Positions 25,301 to 33,945 of a stretch of DNA of 43,475 nt are shown here, piece by piece. Where the stretch lies: contig PBNG01000095.1 of NCBI GenBank assembly GCA_002723015.1, positions 1-43,475 on the forward strand. Direction: 5' to 3'. The position numbers were made by a program, and so were the translations under genes. The stretch comes from Roseibacillus sp. GTDB taxonomy: Bacteria; Verrucomicrobiota; Verrucomicrobiae; Verrucomicrobiales; Akkermansiaceae. How positions within the stretch are numbered: the stretch's first letter is position 1; every line of letters starts with the position of its first letter. Under the pieces are notes generated by a model. That model did no database searches, was not told the origin of the DNA, and was given only the letters and a program-made list of their open reading frames with translations.

Positions 25301-26388
25301 TCCCGGCAGCGAGCTTCAATGGCTCCAATTATCTTCAGATCAATGGATTTCCCCAGCAGGTATCCGAAGGGTTAACCGTTTTTTCCGTCATCAGGTCATC
25401 CGCCGGACACGACCCCCAGGGACGGCTTCTCAGCATTGGTAACGGAGAGCTGGAAACGGATAATGTAAGGCAGGGCAGAGAACCCGGGTGGAGAGTATTC
25501 GGAGTCAAGAGGGCTTATGATGACAATATCACCGCGATCGGGTCGGGACGGCGATTCGCTGGCCATTCTCACTTCATGACTGCTGACGTGGCAGAACTCA
25601 TGGTATTTGCCAACCTCCAGAGTAACTCCACGGGAGTCGGGATGGATCGAATTCGGAAATACCTCAAAAGAAAATATGCCATCGGGAACACGGCCCGCGG
25701 AGTAGCGGAACCCACCCATCTCCAAGGTCCCCCCCGGTTCTATCTTGGAGGACACCTGCTTGAATCGGTGATCATCGAGGGCGACGAGATGGCCACCTTT
25801 GTTGCTCCTTCTCTGGATACCCTGCTCCCTCCCCGGGAAAGCGATGATCGGGAACCCCATGACCACAGACCGCTTCCAGCTGGCCCTGTCACATTTTCCC
25901 TCACGGTGGAAAGAAACAACGAGACCGCAACCGCTGACCAGGATTTCATCTACTCTGTTCCCGCCTACGAGCAATGGGCCCGCACCCACCTACCCCCCGG
26001 CAACCGTCGCAGTCTCGACGACCCCGATGGCGACGGACTTGCCAACCTGCTGGAGTTCGTGACCTCCTCTGACCCTCTGGAGCCCACCGCTGGCCCCCTG
26101 TTCTCAATTTCGGCACCCGGCACCAATAGCGCCCGGATCGAATTCTATCGAAATACTGCTGCAACTGACGTGCTCCTCTCCCTTGAGTTCTCCGAAAACC
26201 TCCGTGATTGGACTGCCATTCCGCAGGAGAGGCTGGAATTGTTGTCTCTCGATAACCCCGACCTGGCGGAAGATGAAAGCTCGCTTATGATCCGCTACTC
26301 TCCAGCCCCCTCCTCAAAGCAAATGTTCTACCGCCTGCGCGTCAGAAAAATTCCCATTGCGGATACCCCGCATGAAGATGCAAATTAG
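22393..26388 (+). CDS. Large secreted right-handed beta-helix protein with DUF2341 and lectin-like domains
   Basis: 1331 residues. A signal peptide covers about residues 1-24. An N-terminal DUF1565-like opening (LHVAPPPLGSDSNPGTLSHP) leads into a right-handed parallel beta-helix (about 310-600) with repeats such as IRNNVIRDCMLYGIAS and VHQNTIYGNQGENI. A DUF2341-like domain follows (about 799-890: SDLRVLHWETGKELRYWIE), then a concanavalin/LamG-like region (about 945-1095: AELMVFANLQ) and a DPDGDGLANLLEF linker near 1210. The tail SLEFSENLRDWTAIP...MFYRLRVRK is shared with the sulfatase next door. Beta-helix enzymes often cleave polysaccharides, but no catalytic set is recognised. Seven bases separate it from the sulfatase gene. 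No Shine-Dalgarno sequence is obvious at the start. Confidence 0.82.
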   Translation: MLLPNASFQAFLFLGTSCISALGANQLHVAPPPLGSDSNPGTLSHPFATIAHAELQTQAGDTVFLHEGVYRESVRFRRSGTPHAPITYRPYDGEQTLAKVSLSTFKVIEPGVSGAGIWEQHRDSIFKIQLSQEYGLGVGKSSILIDGKAQKIARWPNAPKAFDFNWENMAAAQQAFHDPSSAGPEPPYEGTFFTASYHDLALPDREVDSWRGARIDTSPGGGVFRDTGIVTGSGANSLTFRYRPFRKPGAYVARADPYFLWNHLNALDEEGEYFFDIEGVSGPAYTLYLFPPGGRSPDQHTIEIKSREYAFDLNWTSHVHLKQLSFIGGGIQCPVSSSSILMDDLHVRYGGSGLDGLQPGRAAIWLKGNGHTLLNSQIEESYGGGVITLGTFTEIRNNVIRDCMLYGIASFDSSDIHVHQNTIYGNQGENIHMYSPRGRFNYNHCYHAGRRVTDSASLNSNYNGDLQGMEVAYNWVHSNVARFNPERTDENGAGRLVWGGGRGIRMDTSPSNVFIHHNLIWGISAPNLSLTLWALDPDQVNYRNSMQRVYNNTIDGQIHIANRGSIGGIDIRNNICTEVREFGAEIDPHIVRNNFMTIGKFESEWPGNSSNKSLFRSATTGNFELLETAAAIDAGENIPGINDDFSGNAPDAGALEHEGGSNPHWSAGALLRPKDTANLRFALLTKPNGERYLVVSGMPEGRIPAREFTVRIGTLILRDHRLVYSTETHCGEAYFKIETEEPPRNLPVDFSLDGVLFQNSGATVNLQGSSLSLDSLDISTTTPQAGTRHTITGRGLGASEWTVPLRMENTTGEDLNHAPVPVIFNTREHIEENRMNSDCSDLRVLHWETGKELRYWIESGKNSEATLLWVRYGNDSPLMNRFSHLDESGYYLSFGQPDRGSSSDPAVIFEYFPELLDEDLKVWVSANRLAETHRDGEPITSWDNIVSINPLTQPDASAAPTLNANQLNRLPAASFNGSNYLQINGFPQQVSEGLTVFSVIRSSAGHDPQGRLLSIGNGELETDNVRQGREPGWRVFGVKRAYDDNITAIGSGRRFAGHSHFMTADVAELMVFANLQSNSTGVGMDRIRKYLKRKYAIGNTARGVAEPTHLQGPPRFYLGGHLLESVIIEGDEMATFVAPSLDTLLPPRESDDREPHDHRPLPAGPVTFSLTVERNNETATADQDFIYSVPAYEQWARTHLPPGNRRSLDDPDGDGLANLLEFVTSSDPLEPTAGPLFSISAPGTNSARIEFYRNTAATDVLLSLEFSENLRDWTAIPQERLELLSLDNPDLAEDESSLMIRYSPAPSSKQMFYRLRVRKIPIADTPHEDAN

Positions 26389-26394
26389 GGACTG

Positions 26395-28206
26395 ATGAAA
26401 AGACCCGGCTTCAGGAATCGTCGCATCGTGGCACTTCTTGGAGCAGGATTACTTCTATGCCCGTCAGCAACGACGGCCAAGGAACCCTACAACGTACTTC
26501 TCATCATCGCGGATGACCTCAACAGCCGCATCGCACCACTGGGAGACCCTCAGGCAATCACACCTCACCTGACCCGGCTCGCGGGACGCTCGGTAACCTA
26601 CCGGAACTGTTCGAGCCAGTACGCTTTCTGCGCACCATCAAGAGGGTCCTTTCTTACGGGTCTCTATCCGTGGAACCTGGGAGTACACGCGGCAGGAGGA
26701 AACCGCGCGAATGGTGAAAATATTGTCCCTGGTCGGCCCCGCATGTCCCAGTATTTCCAATCTCAGGGCTACTGGACTGGCAGTTACGGAAAAGTAGAGC
26801 ATTACGAGCGCAGTGAACGCTGGGACGAACTTATCCCGCGCACCACAGGCATAGACGGCTCTCCCAGATCGATTCAGAGCTTCACCGGGCACAAGGGCAT
26901 CAGCGGAGACACAAGCTTCGTCATCTATGAGGATGGAGACCCTGCAAGCTTTACTGATGGATTGACCGCCACCGGCGCTCTTGGGGCCATGGAGAAATGT
27001 CTCGAAAGAAACGAGAGGTTTTTTGTCGCTGCAGGTTTCTTCATGCCACACACGCCGTGGCTTGTTCCCTCCAGCATTGCAGATCTCCACGATCCCCGGG
27101 ACTTCGTTCTACCTGAATCGCCCCCGGGATCCTACGACAATGCCTACTGGCCTCCCTACGCCTACACTTATGGGAAGGCGAGCGATACCCGCCCTTATCT
27201 CACCGAGGCGGAACTCCGCTCCCTCTTTCACGCATATTACAGCGCGGTGACCTTGATGGACCACAGTCTTGGGCGCCTCCTCGACTTTGCTGATTCACGC
27301 AATCTCTGGGACAACACCGTAATTGCCTTCGTAAGCGACAACGGATTCAGCCTGATGGAGCATCGACACCTCTACGCCAAAAGGAACTACTCGCGTGAAG
27401 CAATCCACGTTCCGATGATGATCCACCATCCGGGAATGAGATCAGAGGGCCGCTTCTGCGACCGCCAGGTTGGTCTGATAGACCTCATGCCCACCTTGTT
27501 CGAACTGGCGGGGGTCGATCCCTACCCCCGGCATCTGGACGGCCAGTCCCTTGCTCCCCTGCAGGAAAATCCCGATATGGAATGGGAGACTCCTGCTCTT
27601 TCCTGCCTGACCTATCCTAACAATTCCGAACCAAGGTTCCGGATCGGGCAGGTGGGTCAGTGGAAGCTGGTTGAGGGTCCATTTTCTGCATCTTACCGCA
27701 GGGTCATGAATCATGATGCCGACCCGTACGAGCATTTTGGGAGCTTCCCCAACAACATCACGCCTGCGGACCTCCGCTCCCTTGAAGAGGGCGTTGCGGA
27801 AATTCCTTTCAGGGAAAACGTGTTTTACGTAGACAAGCCGGATCTGGGCCAGACAGACCGGGACGAGGACGGATTGCCCGATGAAGTCGAGATCGACCTT
27901 CTCCCGCTTGGGTTTCATCCATTCGAGGACAATCGCACTCAGTTAAGGAGCTTGAGCAACAGCGCCGTTGAACTCAAATCTGTTCTGGAGGGAGTCACCC
28001 TCACCTTCCCCGCGCTGCGGGCCGAACCAAGGTATTTTCGCCCGTGGCATACCTACCCGCTTTCCCTTCAGCGGTCACCTGATCTTTCGACGTGGGAGGG
28101 CATGCCCGGCAATTTCCGGTTGGACTCCTCAGGAGCCATCCAATGGCTGGACCAGTCAGGAACTATTTTGGACAAAGCCTTTTACCGCTTGCGCATTCAA
28201 CCCTGA
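26395..28206 (+). CDS. Secreted type I sulfatase (iduronate-2-sulfatase-like)
   Basis: 603-residue arylsulfatase-superfamily hydrolase with a signal peptide (about residues 1-28). The formylglycine motif is C79-A-P-S-R83, in AFCAPSRGSFLTG. Metal and active-site residues visible are Asp40 and Asp41 (IIADDLN), His219 (MPHTPW), Asp315 and Asn316 (VSDNGFS) and Lys329 (YAKRNYS). The layout resembles iduronate-2-sulfatase relatives. After the catalytic core a DRDEDGLPDE linker (about 476-485) leads to a C-terminal module ending SPDLSTWEGMP...AFYRLRIQP, like that of the preceding protein. Activation needs a formylglycine-generating enzyme or anSME, not seen here. It may desulfate environmental glycans or the polymer made by the adjacent locus. 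Confidence 0.92.
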   Translation: MKRPGFRNRRIVALLGAGLLLCPSATTAKEPYNVLLIIADDLNSRIAPLGDPQAITPHLTRLAGRSVTYRNCSSQYAFCAPSRGSFLTGLYPWNLGVHAAGGNRANGENIVPGRPRMSQYFQSQGYWTGSYGKVEHYERSERWDELIPRTTGIDGSPRSIQSFTGHKGISGDTSFVIYEDGDPASFTDGLTATGALGAMEKCLERNERFFVAAGFFMPHTPWLVPSSIADLHDPRDFVLPESPPGSYDNAYWPPYAYTYGKASDTRPYLTEAELRSLFHAYYSAVTLMDHSLGRLLDFADSRNLWDNTVIAFVSDNGFSLMEHRHLYAKRNYSREAIHVPMMIHHPGMRSEGRFCDRQVGLIDLMPTLFELAGVDPYPRHLDGQSLAPLQENPDMEWETPALSCLTYPNNSEPRFRIGQVGQWKLVEGPFSASYRRVMNHDADPYEHFGSFPNNITPADLRSLEEGVAEIPFRENVFYVDKPDLGQTDRDEDGLPDEVEIDLLPLGFHPFEDNRTQLRSLSNSAVELKSVLEGVTLTFPALRAEPRYFRPWHTYPLSLQRSPDLSTWEGMPGNFRLDSSGAIQWLDQSGTILDKAFYRLRIQP

Positions 28207-28208
28207 AT

Positions 28209-31200
28209 TCAATCGACCCATCTTCTCAGAGCGGTCGAGAGAGCCTCGGATTTCTTAACCCGGAACTGTTCCCCGCACTCAACCGTGGCCCTCTTCCCTG
28301 TCCCACTCTGGAAATGGAGAAGAACCGGAGTTTCCCCCGGATGAGATGATAGGACTTCCTGAATCTCCCTGAGATCCTCGACGCGGCTGCGCGACACCCA
28401 CAGGGAGAGCTCCAGCGGGGCTTTCCCATGATAGCCATTCTGGTTCGCACGCAGCTTCAACTCCCGGAGACCGCTGCCCATGATCTTCCGGCTCTCCGTC
28501 CTGTCATCAATCGTCACTTCACCCTTGAAGGCGATGACCTTCCCCTCCTCCAGAATTCCGGCATCCCGCGCAGGAGTGTAGGATTCCCCCCAGCACAGCA
28601 CTTCCTGACTCCCTGTGAAATCCTCAATCACTAGTATTCCAAAAGGCTTTCCCTTCCGGGTAAGACGCTGCTCGATTTTCCTGACCATCCCCGCAAATGG
28701 GAACCGAGGCCGCCGTTCACTGATGTCAAGGTCATCGAGCAGTCCCAGCTTGCAGAAACGATCTGAGTTCAGGAGGCCCCTGTATTTATCCAGCGGATGT
28801 CCCGTGACGTAATAGCCAAGTAATTCCTTTTCCTTCTCGAGGCGCTCATCCTTGGGCCATTCAGGAGTTTGCTTCCTTGCCGTAGGCGCACCCAGATCCT
28901 CGTCTGCAAACAATGCCGCCTGCCCACTTTCCCGATCACGCTGGGCGGCACTTGCGGCAGCCGTAACTTCTTCAACCCGCCCAAACATGCCCGCCCTGGT
29001 TTCACCGGTCCAGTCCATCGCTCCCGCGAGCACCAGATTCTCAAGGATCCGCTTGTTAACGACCTTGGAGTCCTGACGGTTGGTAAAATCGTCCAGAGAG
29101 ACAAACGCCCCATTCGATTCACGCTCCGCGATAGCCTGTGCCATCGCGCCTTCCCCCACGTTCTTGATCGCCGCGAGACCATAGCGAATGGCCATTTTCC
29201 CCGTAGGCAATTCCTCCGGGGCGAACCGCAACTGAGACCGGTTCAGGTCGGGGGGAAGAATTTCAATATTCATCCGATGACACTCTGAGACGAACACTCC
29301 TATCTTGTCCGTGTTGCTGAACTCGTTTGAGAGCAGTGCCGCCATGAACTCGACAGGGAAGTTAGCCTTGAGATAAGCCGTCCAGTAGGAGATGTGAGCG
29401 TAGCAGGCAGAGTGTGACTTGTTGAATCCATAACCGGCAAAACTGGCAATCTTATCGAAGATCCGATTGGCGAGGGCAGAGTCAATTCCGTTCTCCGCCT
29501 CGCAGCCCTCCACAAAGGTAACACGCTGCTTATCCATCTCGGACTGCTTCTTCTTGCCCATCGCACGGCGAAGGATATCGGCGCCCCCCAGCGTGTAGCC
29601 CGCCAGCAATTTTGCAGCATTCTGCACCTGCTCCTGGTAAATCATCACCCCATAGGTATCCCCGCAAACCTGCTCCAGAAGGGGGTGTTCGTACTGCACT
29701 TCCTTGCGCCCTTCCTTAACCTCGATCATCTCGTCAATGAATTGCATGGCCCCGGGACGATAGAGGGCAAGCAGGTCCGTTATGTCGTCGATCCGCCGGA
29801 TGCCATAGCGCTTGCAGGTTTCGGTCATACCCCCTGATTCCAGCTGAAAAACGCCCATCGTTTCGCCCCTGTTAAGCAACTCGAAGGTAGCGTTGTCGTC
29901 GAGCGCTACCCGGCTCACGTCAAATCCCGGTATCGCCACTCGAATGAAGTCCGAGGCCTCCTGAATCACGGTCAGGTTCTTGAGACCCAGAAAATCCATC
30001 TTAAGTAACCCGACCTCCGTGATTGCTCCCATGTCATACTGGGTGACGACCTCTCCTTCGTTCCCGCGGCTGAGAGGCACATGCTCATCCAGCGGCCGGT
30101 CCCCAATCACCACTCCTGCCGCATGAACTCCGGTATTTCTCGTCAAGCCCTCAAGCTTGACCGCATAGTCCCATAGCTCGCGGTACTGGGAACTGCCCTC
30201 GATTGTCTCGCGAAGCTCTGCCTTGGTCTTATACTCCTCCTCCAGTTTTGCCCCGGGCCGCGCTTCTATCATCTTGGCGATCATGTCGGCCTCCCCGTAA
30301 CTCAGTCCCATCACCCGCGCGACATCCCGGATCACACTTTTCGCCCCGAGGGTCCCGTAGGTAATAATATGAGACACGCATCGCTCGCCGTATTTATGCC
30401 TCACGTAATCAATCACCTCGGGACGGCGCGTCTGACAGAAATCGATATCAACATCCGGAGGGCTGACCCGCTCCGGATTCAAAAACCGCTCAAAGAGCAG
30501 GCCAAAACGAATCGGGCATATGTCTGTGATACCCAGGGTATAGGCAACCAGTGATCCCGCCGCAGAACCTCGTCCCGGTCCCACGGGAATCTCATTTTCC
30601 TTGGCCCAGTTGATGAAGTCCGCAGTGATCAGGAAATAGCTGCTGAACCCAAGATCGCTAATCGTCTGAATTTCATAATCCAGACGATGTCTCAGCTCCT
30701 CGTCTTCCCTCGCCTTTTTTTCTCCGTAGCGCTTTTCGAGACCGGTGAAACACTGCTCCCGGATGTATTCGTCACGGGACATACCACCCGGCGCTTCAAA
30801 GTTTGGATACTTCTCTGAGCTCGTGGGGTCCAGGCTGAACGTGACATTGCAACGCTCCGCAATTTCTAGGGTATTATCACAGGCCTCAGGGACATCAGCG
30901 AAGACCTCTCGCATCTCCTCCGCAGTCTTGAAATACACCTCCGGGGGGTATCTCATCCGGTTCTCGTCAAAGACCAGCTTCCCGGTCCCGATGCAGATCA
31001 TCACGTCATGAGCATCGTGGTCATCACGGGAGAGAAAATGAACGTCGTTGGCAGCGACCATCTTGAGATTAAGCTCCCTTGCCAGAGCGATCAACTGGGG
31101 CTTGACCTCAAGCTGCATCTCCAGCCCATGGTCGTGTAGCTCTACATAAAGGTTATCCCGGCCATAGATGTCGCAAAGTTCCTCGAGCATTTCACGTGCC

Positions 31201-31670
31201 TGCAGGGGCTGCTTCTGCAAAAGCCATTCATTTACCGGCCCTGCGATACAACCACTGAGACAAATGATCCCCTCTGCATATTTGCGCAGTTGCTCGCGAT
31301 CAACCCGGGGTTTGCCATAGTAGGACCCATCAAGATGGCCCTTGCTCACAAGCTGCACCAGGTTTTCCCAGCCCGTATTGTTTTCCGCAAGCAGAGTGAG
31401 GTGGGTCGCGCGCTTGCGGCCCGGAGTCTCCTGCCGATGGTTCATCGACTCCGGAGCTAGATAGATCTCACAGCCCAGTATCGGTTTGACCCCCTCCTTA
31501 TTCGCCGCCTCATAAAACTCGATGGCTCCGAAAAGATTGCCATGATCTGTCATCGCGACAGCCGGCATCCCCAACTCTGCAGCCCTTGCCGCCGCCTCTC
31601 TGCAGCGTATCGCACCATCAAGGGTTGAGTATTCCGTGTGGAGGTGGAGGTGAACAAACGAATCGGCCAT
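28209..31670 (-). CDS. dnaE: DNA polymerase III alpha subunit
   Basis: 1153-residue replicative polymerase. The N-terminal PHP domain begins VHLHLHTEYSTLDGAI. The palm has VGPGRGSAAGSLVAYTLG and the catalytic acidic triad in PPDVDIDF (Asp406, Asp408, Asp410). GVHAAGVVIGDRPL and GFNKSHSACYAHISYWTAYLK, the latter spanning the finger region, are typical of DnaE. The C-terminal part has helix-hairpin-helix, an OB-fold (RFPFAGMVRKIEQRLTRKG onward) and a short tail. It is a housekeeping gene convergent with the sulfatase gene, and the two stop codons are only two bases apart, leaving no room for separate terminators. Confidence 0.97.
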   Translation of the reverse strand: MADSFVHLHLHTEYSTLDGAIRCREAAARAAELGMPAVAMTDHGNLFGAIEFYEAANKEGVKPILGCEIYLAPESMNHRQETPGRKRATHLTLLAENNTGWENLVQLVSKGHLDGSYYGKPRVDREQLRKYAEGIICLSGCIAGPVNEWLLQKQPLQAREMLEELCDIYGRDNLYVELHDHGLEMQLEVKPQLIALARELNLKMVAANDVHFLSRDDHDAHDVMICIGTGKLVFDENRMRYPPEVYFKTAEEMREVFADVPEACDNTLEIAERCNVTFSLDPTSSEKYPNFEAPGGMSRDEYIREQCFTGLEKRYGEKKAREDEELRHRLDYEIQTISDLGFSSYFLITADFINWAKENEIPVGPGRGSAAGSLVAYTLGITDICPIRFGLLFERFLNPERVSPPDVDIDFCQTRRPEVIDYVRHKYGERCVSHIITYGTLGAKSVIRDVARVMGLSYGEADMIAKMIEARPGAKLEEEYKTKAELRETIEGSSQYRELWDYAVKLEGLTRNTGVHAAGVVIGDRPLDEHVPLSRGNEGEVVTQYDMGAITEVGLLKMDFLGLKNLTVIQEASDFIRVAIPGFDVSRVALDDNATFELLNRGETMGVFQLESGGMTETCKRYGIRRIDDITDLLALYRPGAMQFIDEMIEVKEGRKEVQYEHPLLEQVCGDTYGVMIYQEQVQNAAKLLAGYTLGGADILRRAMGKKKQSEMDKQRVTFVEGCEAENGIDSALANRIFDKIASFAGYGFNKSHSACYAHISYWTAYLKANFPVEFMAALLSNEFSNTDKIGVFVSECHRMNIEILPPDLNRSQLRFAPEELPTGKMAIRYGLAAIKNVGEGAMAQAIAERESNGAFVSLDDFTNRQDSKVVNKRILENLVLAGAMDWTGETRAGMFGRVEEVTAAASAAQRDRESGQAALFADEDLGAPTARKQTPEWPKDERLEKEKELLGYYVTGHPLDKYRGLLNSDRFCKLGLLDDLDISERRPRFPFAGMVRKIEQRLTRKGKPFGILVIEDFTGSQEVLCWGESYTPARDAGILEEGKVIAFKGEVTIDDRTESRKIMGSGLRELKLRANQNGYHGKAPLELSLWVSRSRVEDLREIQEVLSSHPGETPVLLHFQSGTGKRATVECGEQFRVKKSEALSTALRRWVD

Positions 31671-31918
31671 GGTGGTTCCGGCCCGGGCAGCATAGAGCTG
31701 CCCACCGGACCCGCAACGCCGAAGCGGCCCTCAGGTCCAGATTCATGGTTTGTTCCAGCAGGATCAGGCTGAGTCCCATGAAGCCCCCTACGGAGATCGA
31801 CCGGCCTTTCCATATCTCCTTGTTACCGGGGATCTGCGAAAGACCCGCGACCAGCATAGCGGCCCGGCAGGGTATTTTTCGCTGGTGCTCCAGCAGAAGC
31901 CGCCCAATTTTATCGATC

Positions 31919-32683
31919 ATGGCCTTTTTCATCTCACGCCTTTCCGCCATTTTCCTGTTCCTTCATGTGGCAGCCCCGGCCATTTTCGCAGACGAGCAGG
32001 ACGGGACACCGGCAGAGGGCCAGAAGGAAAATTCTCCTGAAAAAGCCCCCGATCTCTCTGAGTTTCGGACCTTCACTTCCGCCAAGGGCGACAAGACTCT
32101 GCAGCTAAAGGTCGTCGCCCGCATCGACGATGAGACCTACAAGGTTCAAAATCCCGAGGGCAGGATATTCAATATCAAGACCAGCAATCTCAGTCGATCA
32201 GATCAGCTCTTTCTCGATTTCTGGGAACCGGATGCCATTCTTAACCTGAAAGAGGCTGCTCTTCCAGACGTGCTCGATCAGATGGGCTACAGCGTGCTCA
32301 ACATGACGGTTGTCGAAAGCACCTTCTTTATCACGGCAACGGTTGACGGAAAAACCGGGAAGTTCCTACTCGACCCCAGCCGGGGCTGGTCCACCTTCGA
32401 TCCTGTGGCGGCAAAAGAAATCGGCATGAATCTCGGTCAGGGCCGGATTAACTTTACCGACAACACAGGAAAAAGCAGCCGGTCACAACGGGGCGCCGTG
32501 AAGGAATTTCGGGCCGGTTCAGTCTCCGTCAGCTCCCACGACTTCGAGGTGATCGAGGTTGCTAAAATGTTCCGGGCTGTTCCAGCCAATACGATCGGAG
32601 CGATTGGTGGCGATCTGCTCAAAAGGCTTAACGCTCTTGTCGACTTCGGAGGCAAGCGCCTCTTCGTGCGCGCCGAACCCTAG
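31919..32683 (+). CDS. Exported SHD1-domain protein with degenerate aspartyl-protease-like domain
   Basis: 254 residues. The ATG at 31919 was chosen because it starts a signal peptide (MAFFISRLSAIFLFLHVAAPAIFA, about 1-24); the longer frame upstream encodes only low-quality sequence. An SLA1-homology-1-like domain covers about residues 48-102 (RTFTSAKGDKTLQLKVVARI ... LSRSDQLFLDFW), common in Planctomycetes and Verrucomicrobia. The C-terminal half resembles retropepsin-like periplasmic proteases (GKFLLDPSRGWSTFDPVAAKEIGM, 148-170, and IGGDLLKRLNALVDFGGKRLFV). The D-T/S-G active-site triad is replaced by D152-P-S-R, so catalysis is doubtful. It is divergent from dnaE with 248 bases between, in which no clear signal was seen. 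Confidence 0.75.
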   Translation: MAFFISRLSAIFLFLHVAAPAIFADEQDGTPAEGQKENSPEKAPDLSEFRTFTSAKGDKTLQLKVVARIDDETYKVQNPEGRIFNIKTSNLSRSDQLFLDFWEPDAILNLKEAALPDVLDQMGYSVLNMTVVESTFFITATVDGKTGKFLLDPSRGWSTFDPVAAKEIGMNLGQGRINFTDNTGKSSRSQRGAVKEFRAGSVSVSSHDFEVIEVAKMFRAVPANTIGAIGGDLLKRLNALVDFGGKRLFVRAEP

Positions 32684-32992
32684 TCCAACGGCGAGGCACA
32701 GGATGCGGATGGAGACGGCGCCAGTAACATGGTGGACTACTTCTGGAACACCGACCCAGAATCTTCGTTTTCCTCTCCCCTTCCCAATACGCGCATTTCA
32801 AGAGGATTTCTTCAGGTTGACTTTCTAATGCAGGGCCTGCCCCCTTTTCTCACAAGTCCATGCCGAGACTTCCACGGACCTGCGGTACTGGACTCTGCAG
32901 AGGGTGGAATCCATCCCTTCAGGGTTTCGCTGTCCCACTGGAAGGCCCCAGGCGATACCTGCGCCTTTTATACAGCCAGAACCCCCCTTTGA
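32684..32992 (+). pseudogene. Decayed remnant of a secreted-protein C-terminal module
   Basis: Pieces of the Verrucomicrobial C-terminal module are spread over three frames. Directly after the TAG of the SHD1 gene, and in the same frame, 32684-32770 encodes SNGEAQDADGDGASNMVDYF and NTDPE. A second frame at about 32856-32910 encodes AETSTDLRYWTLQRVES. A third at about 32918-32975 encodes FAVPLEGPRRYLRLLYSQN. The order matches intact tails in this window (DxDGDG linker, S.DL..W, YLRL). Two frameshifts and no start codon make it non-functional. It may be the end of a lost gene or a former extension of the SHD1 gene. Confidence 0.7.
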
Positions 32993-32995
32993 TGA

Positions 32996-33430
<435 letters not shown>

Positions 33431-33534
33431 CAACCTTTGAACCCACGATCAATCGTTGGTCGCATCCGGAGAAGGTAATGCCTCTCCAGGAAGGCATCCA
33501 TTAAAACGATTCACGAGACATCAGGGTGCCCCTG

Positions 33535-33552
33535 GGGTCTTAACCAAGACCC
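33535..33552 (+). promoter_or_regulatory. Inverted repeat abutting a start codon
   Basis: GGGTCTT-AACC-AAGACCC, a perfect seven-base stem with a four-base loop, ends exactly at the base before the ATG at 33553. It takes the place where a ribosome binding site would be, and no other Shine-Dalgarno sequence is visible. It may act as an mRNA hairpin controlling initiation or as a DNA operator. Confidence 0.5.
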
Positions 33553-33945
33553 ATGCCCCACTTTCACGATAGCGATGCACCTCATTGGTACTGCCATATC
33601 GAGATGGATGTCGTCGACGTCGACGCAGCCCGCACATACTTGCGGGAACAAACTGTTACTGAGGAGAGTAACGGCATGCATTCGTTCGAGTTCTTCATCA
33701 ACGAGATGACGAATCCTACCAAGGCCGTTCTGGTTGAATGCTTCCGAGACGACGAATGCCAGGCCGCCCATCTGGAGAACCTTCGTGGGGATCAATTCGC
33801 ACAGGTCTTCACCAACTTCCGCATGAGCGTCTATGGAAACCCCCCACAGTCAACCAGAGACCGCATGCTTGCCAACGGTTTCTGGCCACCAGCCTTCGAG
33901 GGTGAATTCAGGCATTTCCCATATTCCATGGGTTTCCGAGGCTGA
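33553..33945 (+). CDS. Small ABM-like (dimeric alpha-beta barrel) protein
   Basis: 130 residues without signal peptide. The middle part resembles antibiotic biosynthesis monooxygenase (ABM)-fold proteins of the quinol-monooxygenase type: a hydrophobic strand (AVLVECFRD, about 57-65), then the AAHLENLRGDQFAQVF helix with the conserved His, then a strand FRMSVYGNPP. The N-terminal part (HWYCHIEMDVVDVDAARTYL) would form the first strand and helix. The C-terminal FWPPAFEGEFRHFPYSMGF extension is aromatic-rich and not recognised. Function unknown; ABM-fold proteins include oxygenases and haem degraders. It is convergent with dapL; the 277 bases between hold only a weak GTTGAC-N10-GTCAAC repeat (34014-34035). 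Confidence 0.6.
   Translation: MPHFHDSDAPHWYCHIEMDVVDVDAARTYLREQTVTEESNGMHSFEFFINEMTNPTKAVLVECFRDDECQAAHLENLRGDQFAQVFTNFRMSVYGNPPQSTRDRMLANGFWPPAFEGEFRHFPYSMGFRG

Noticed and set aside
33478..33497. ATGCCT-N8-AGGCAT as terminator of glnB
   Set aside because: Six-base stem without a following T-run; too weak to call.
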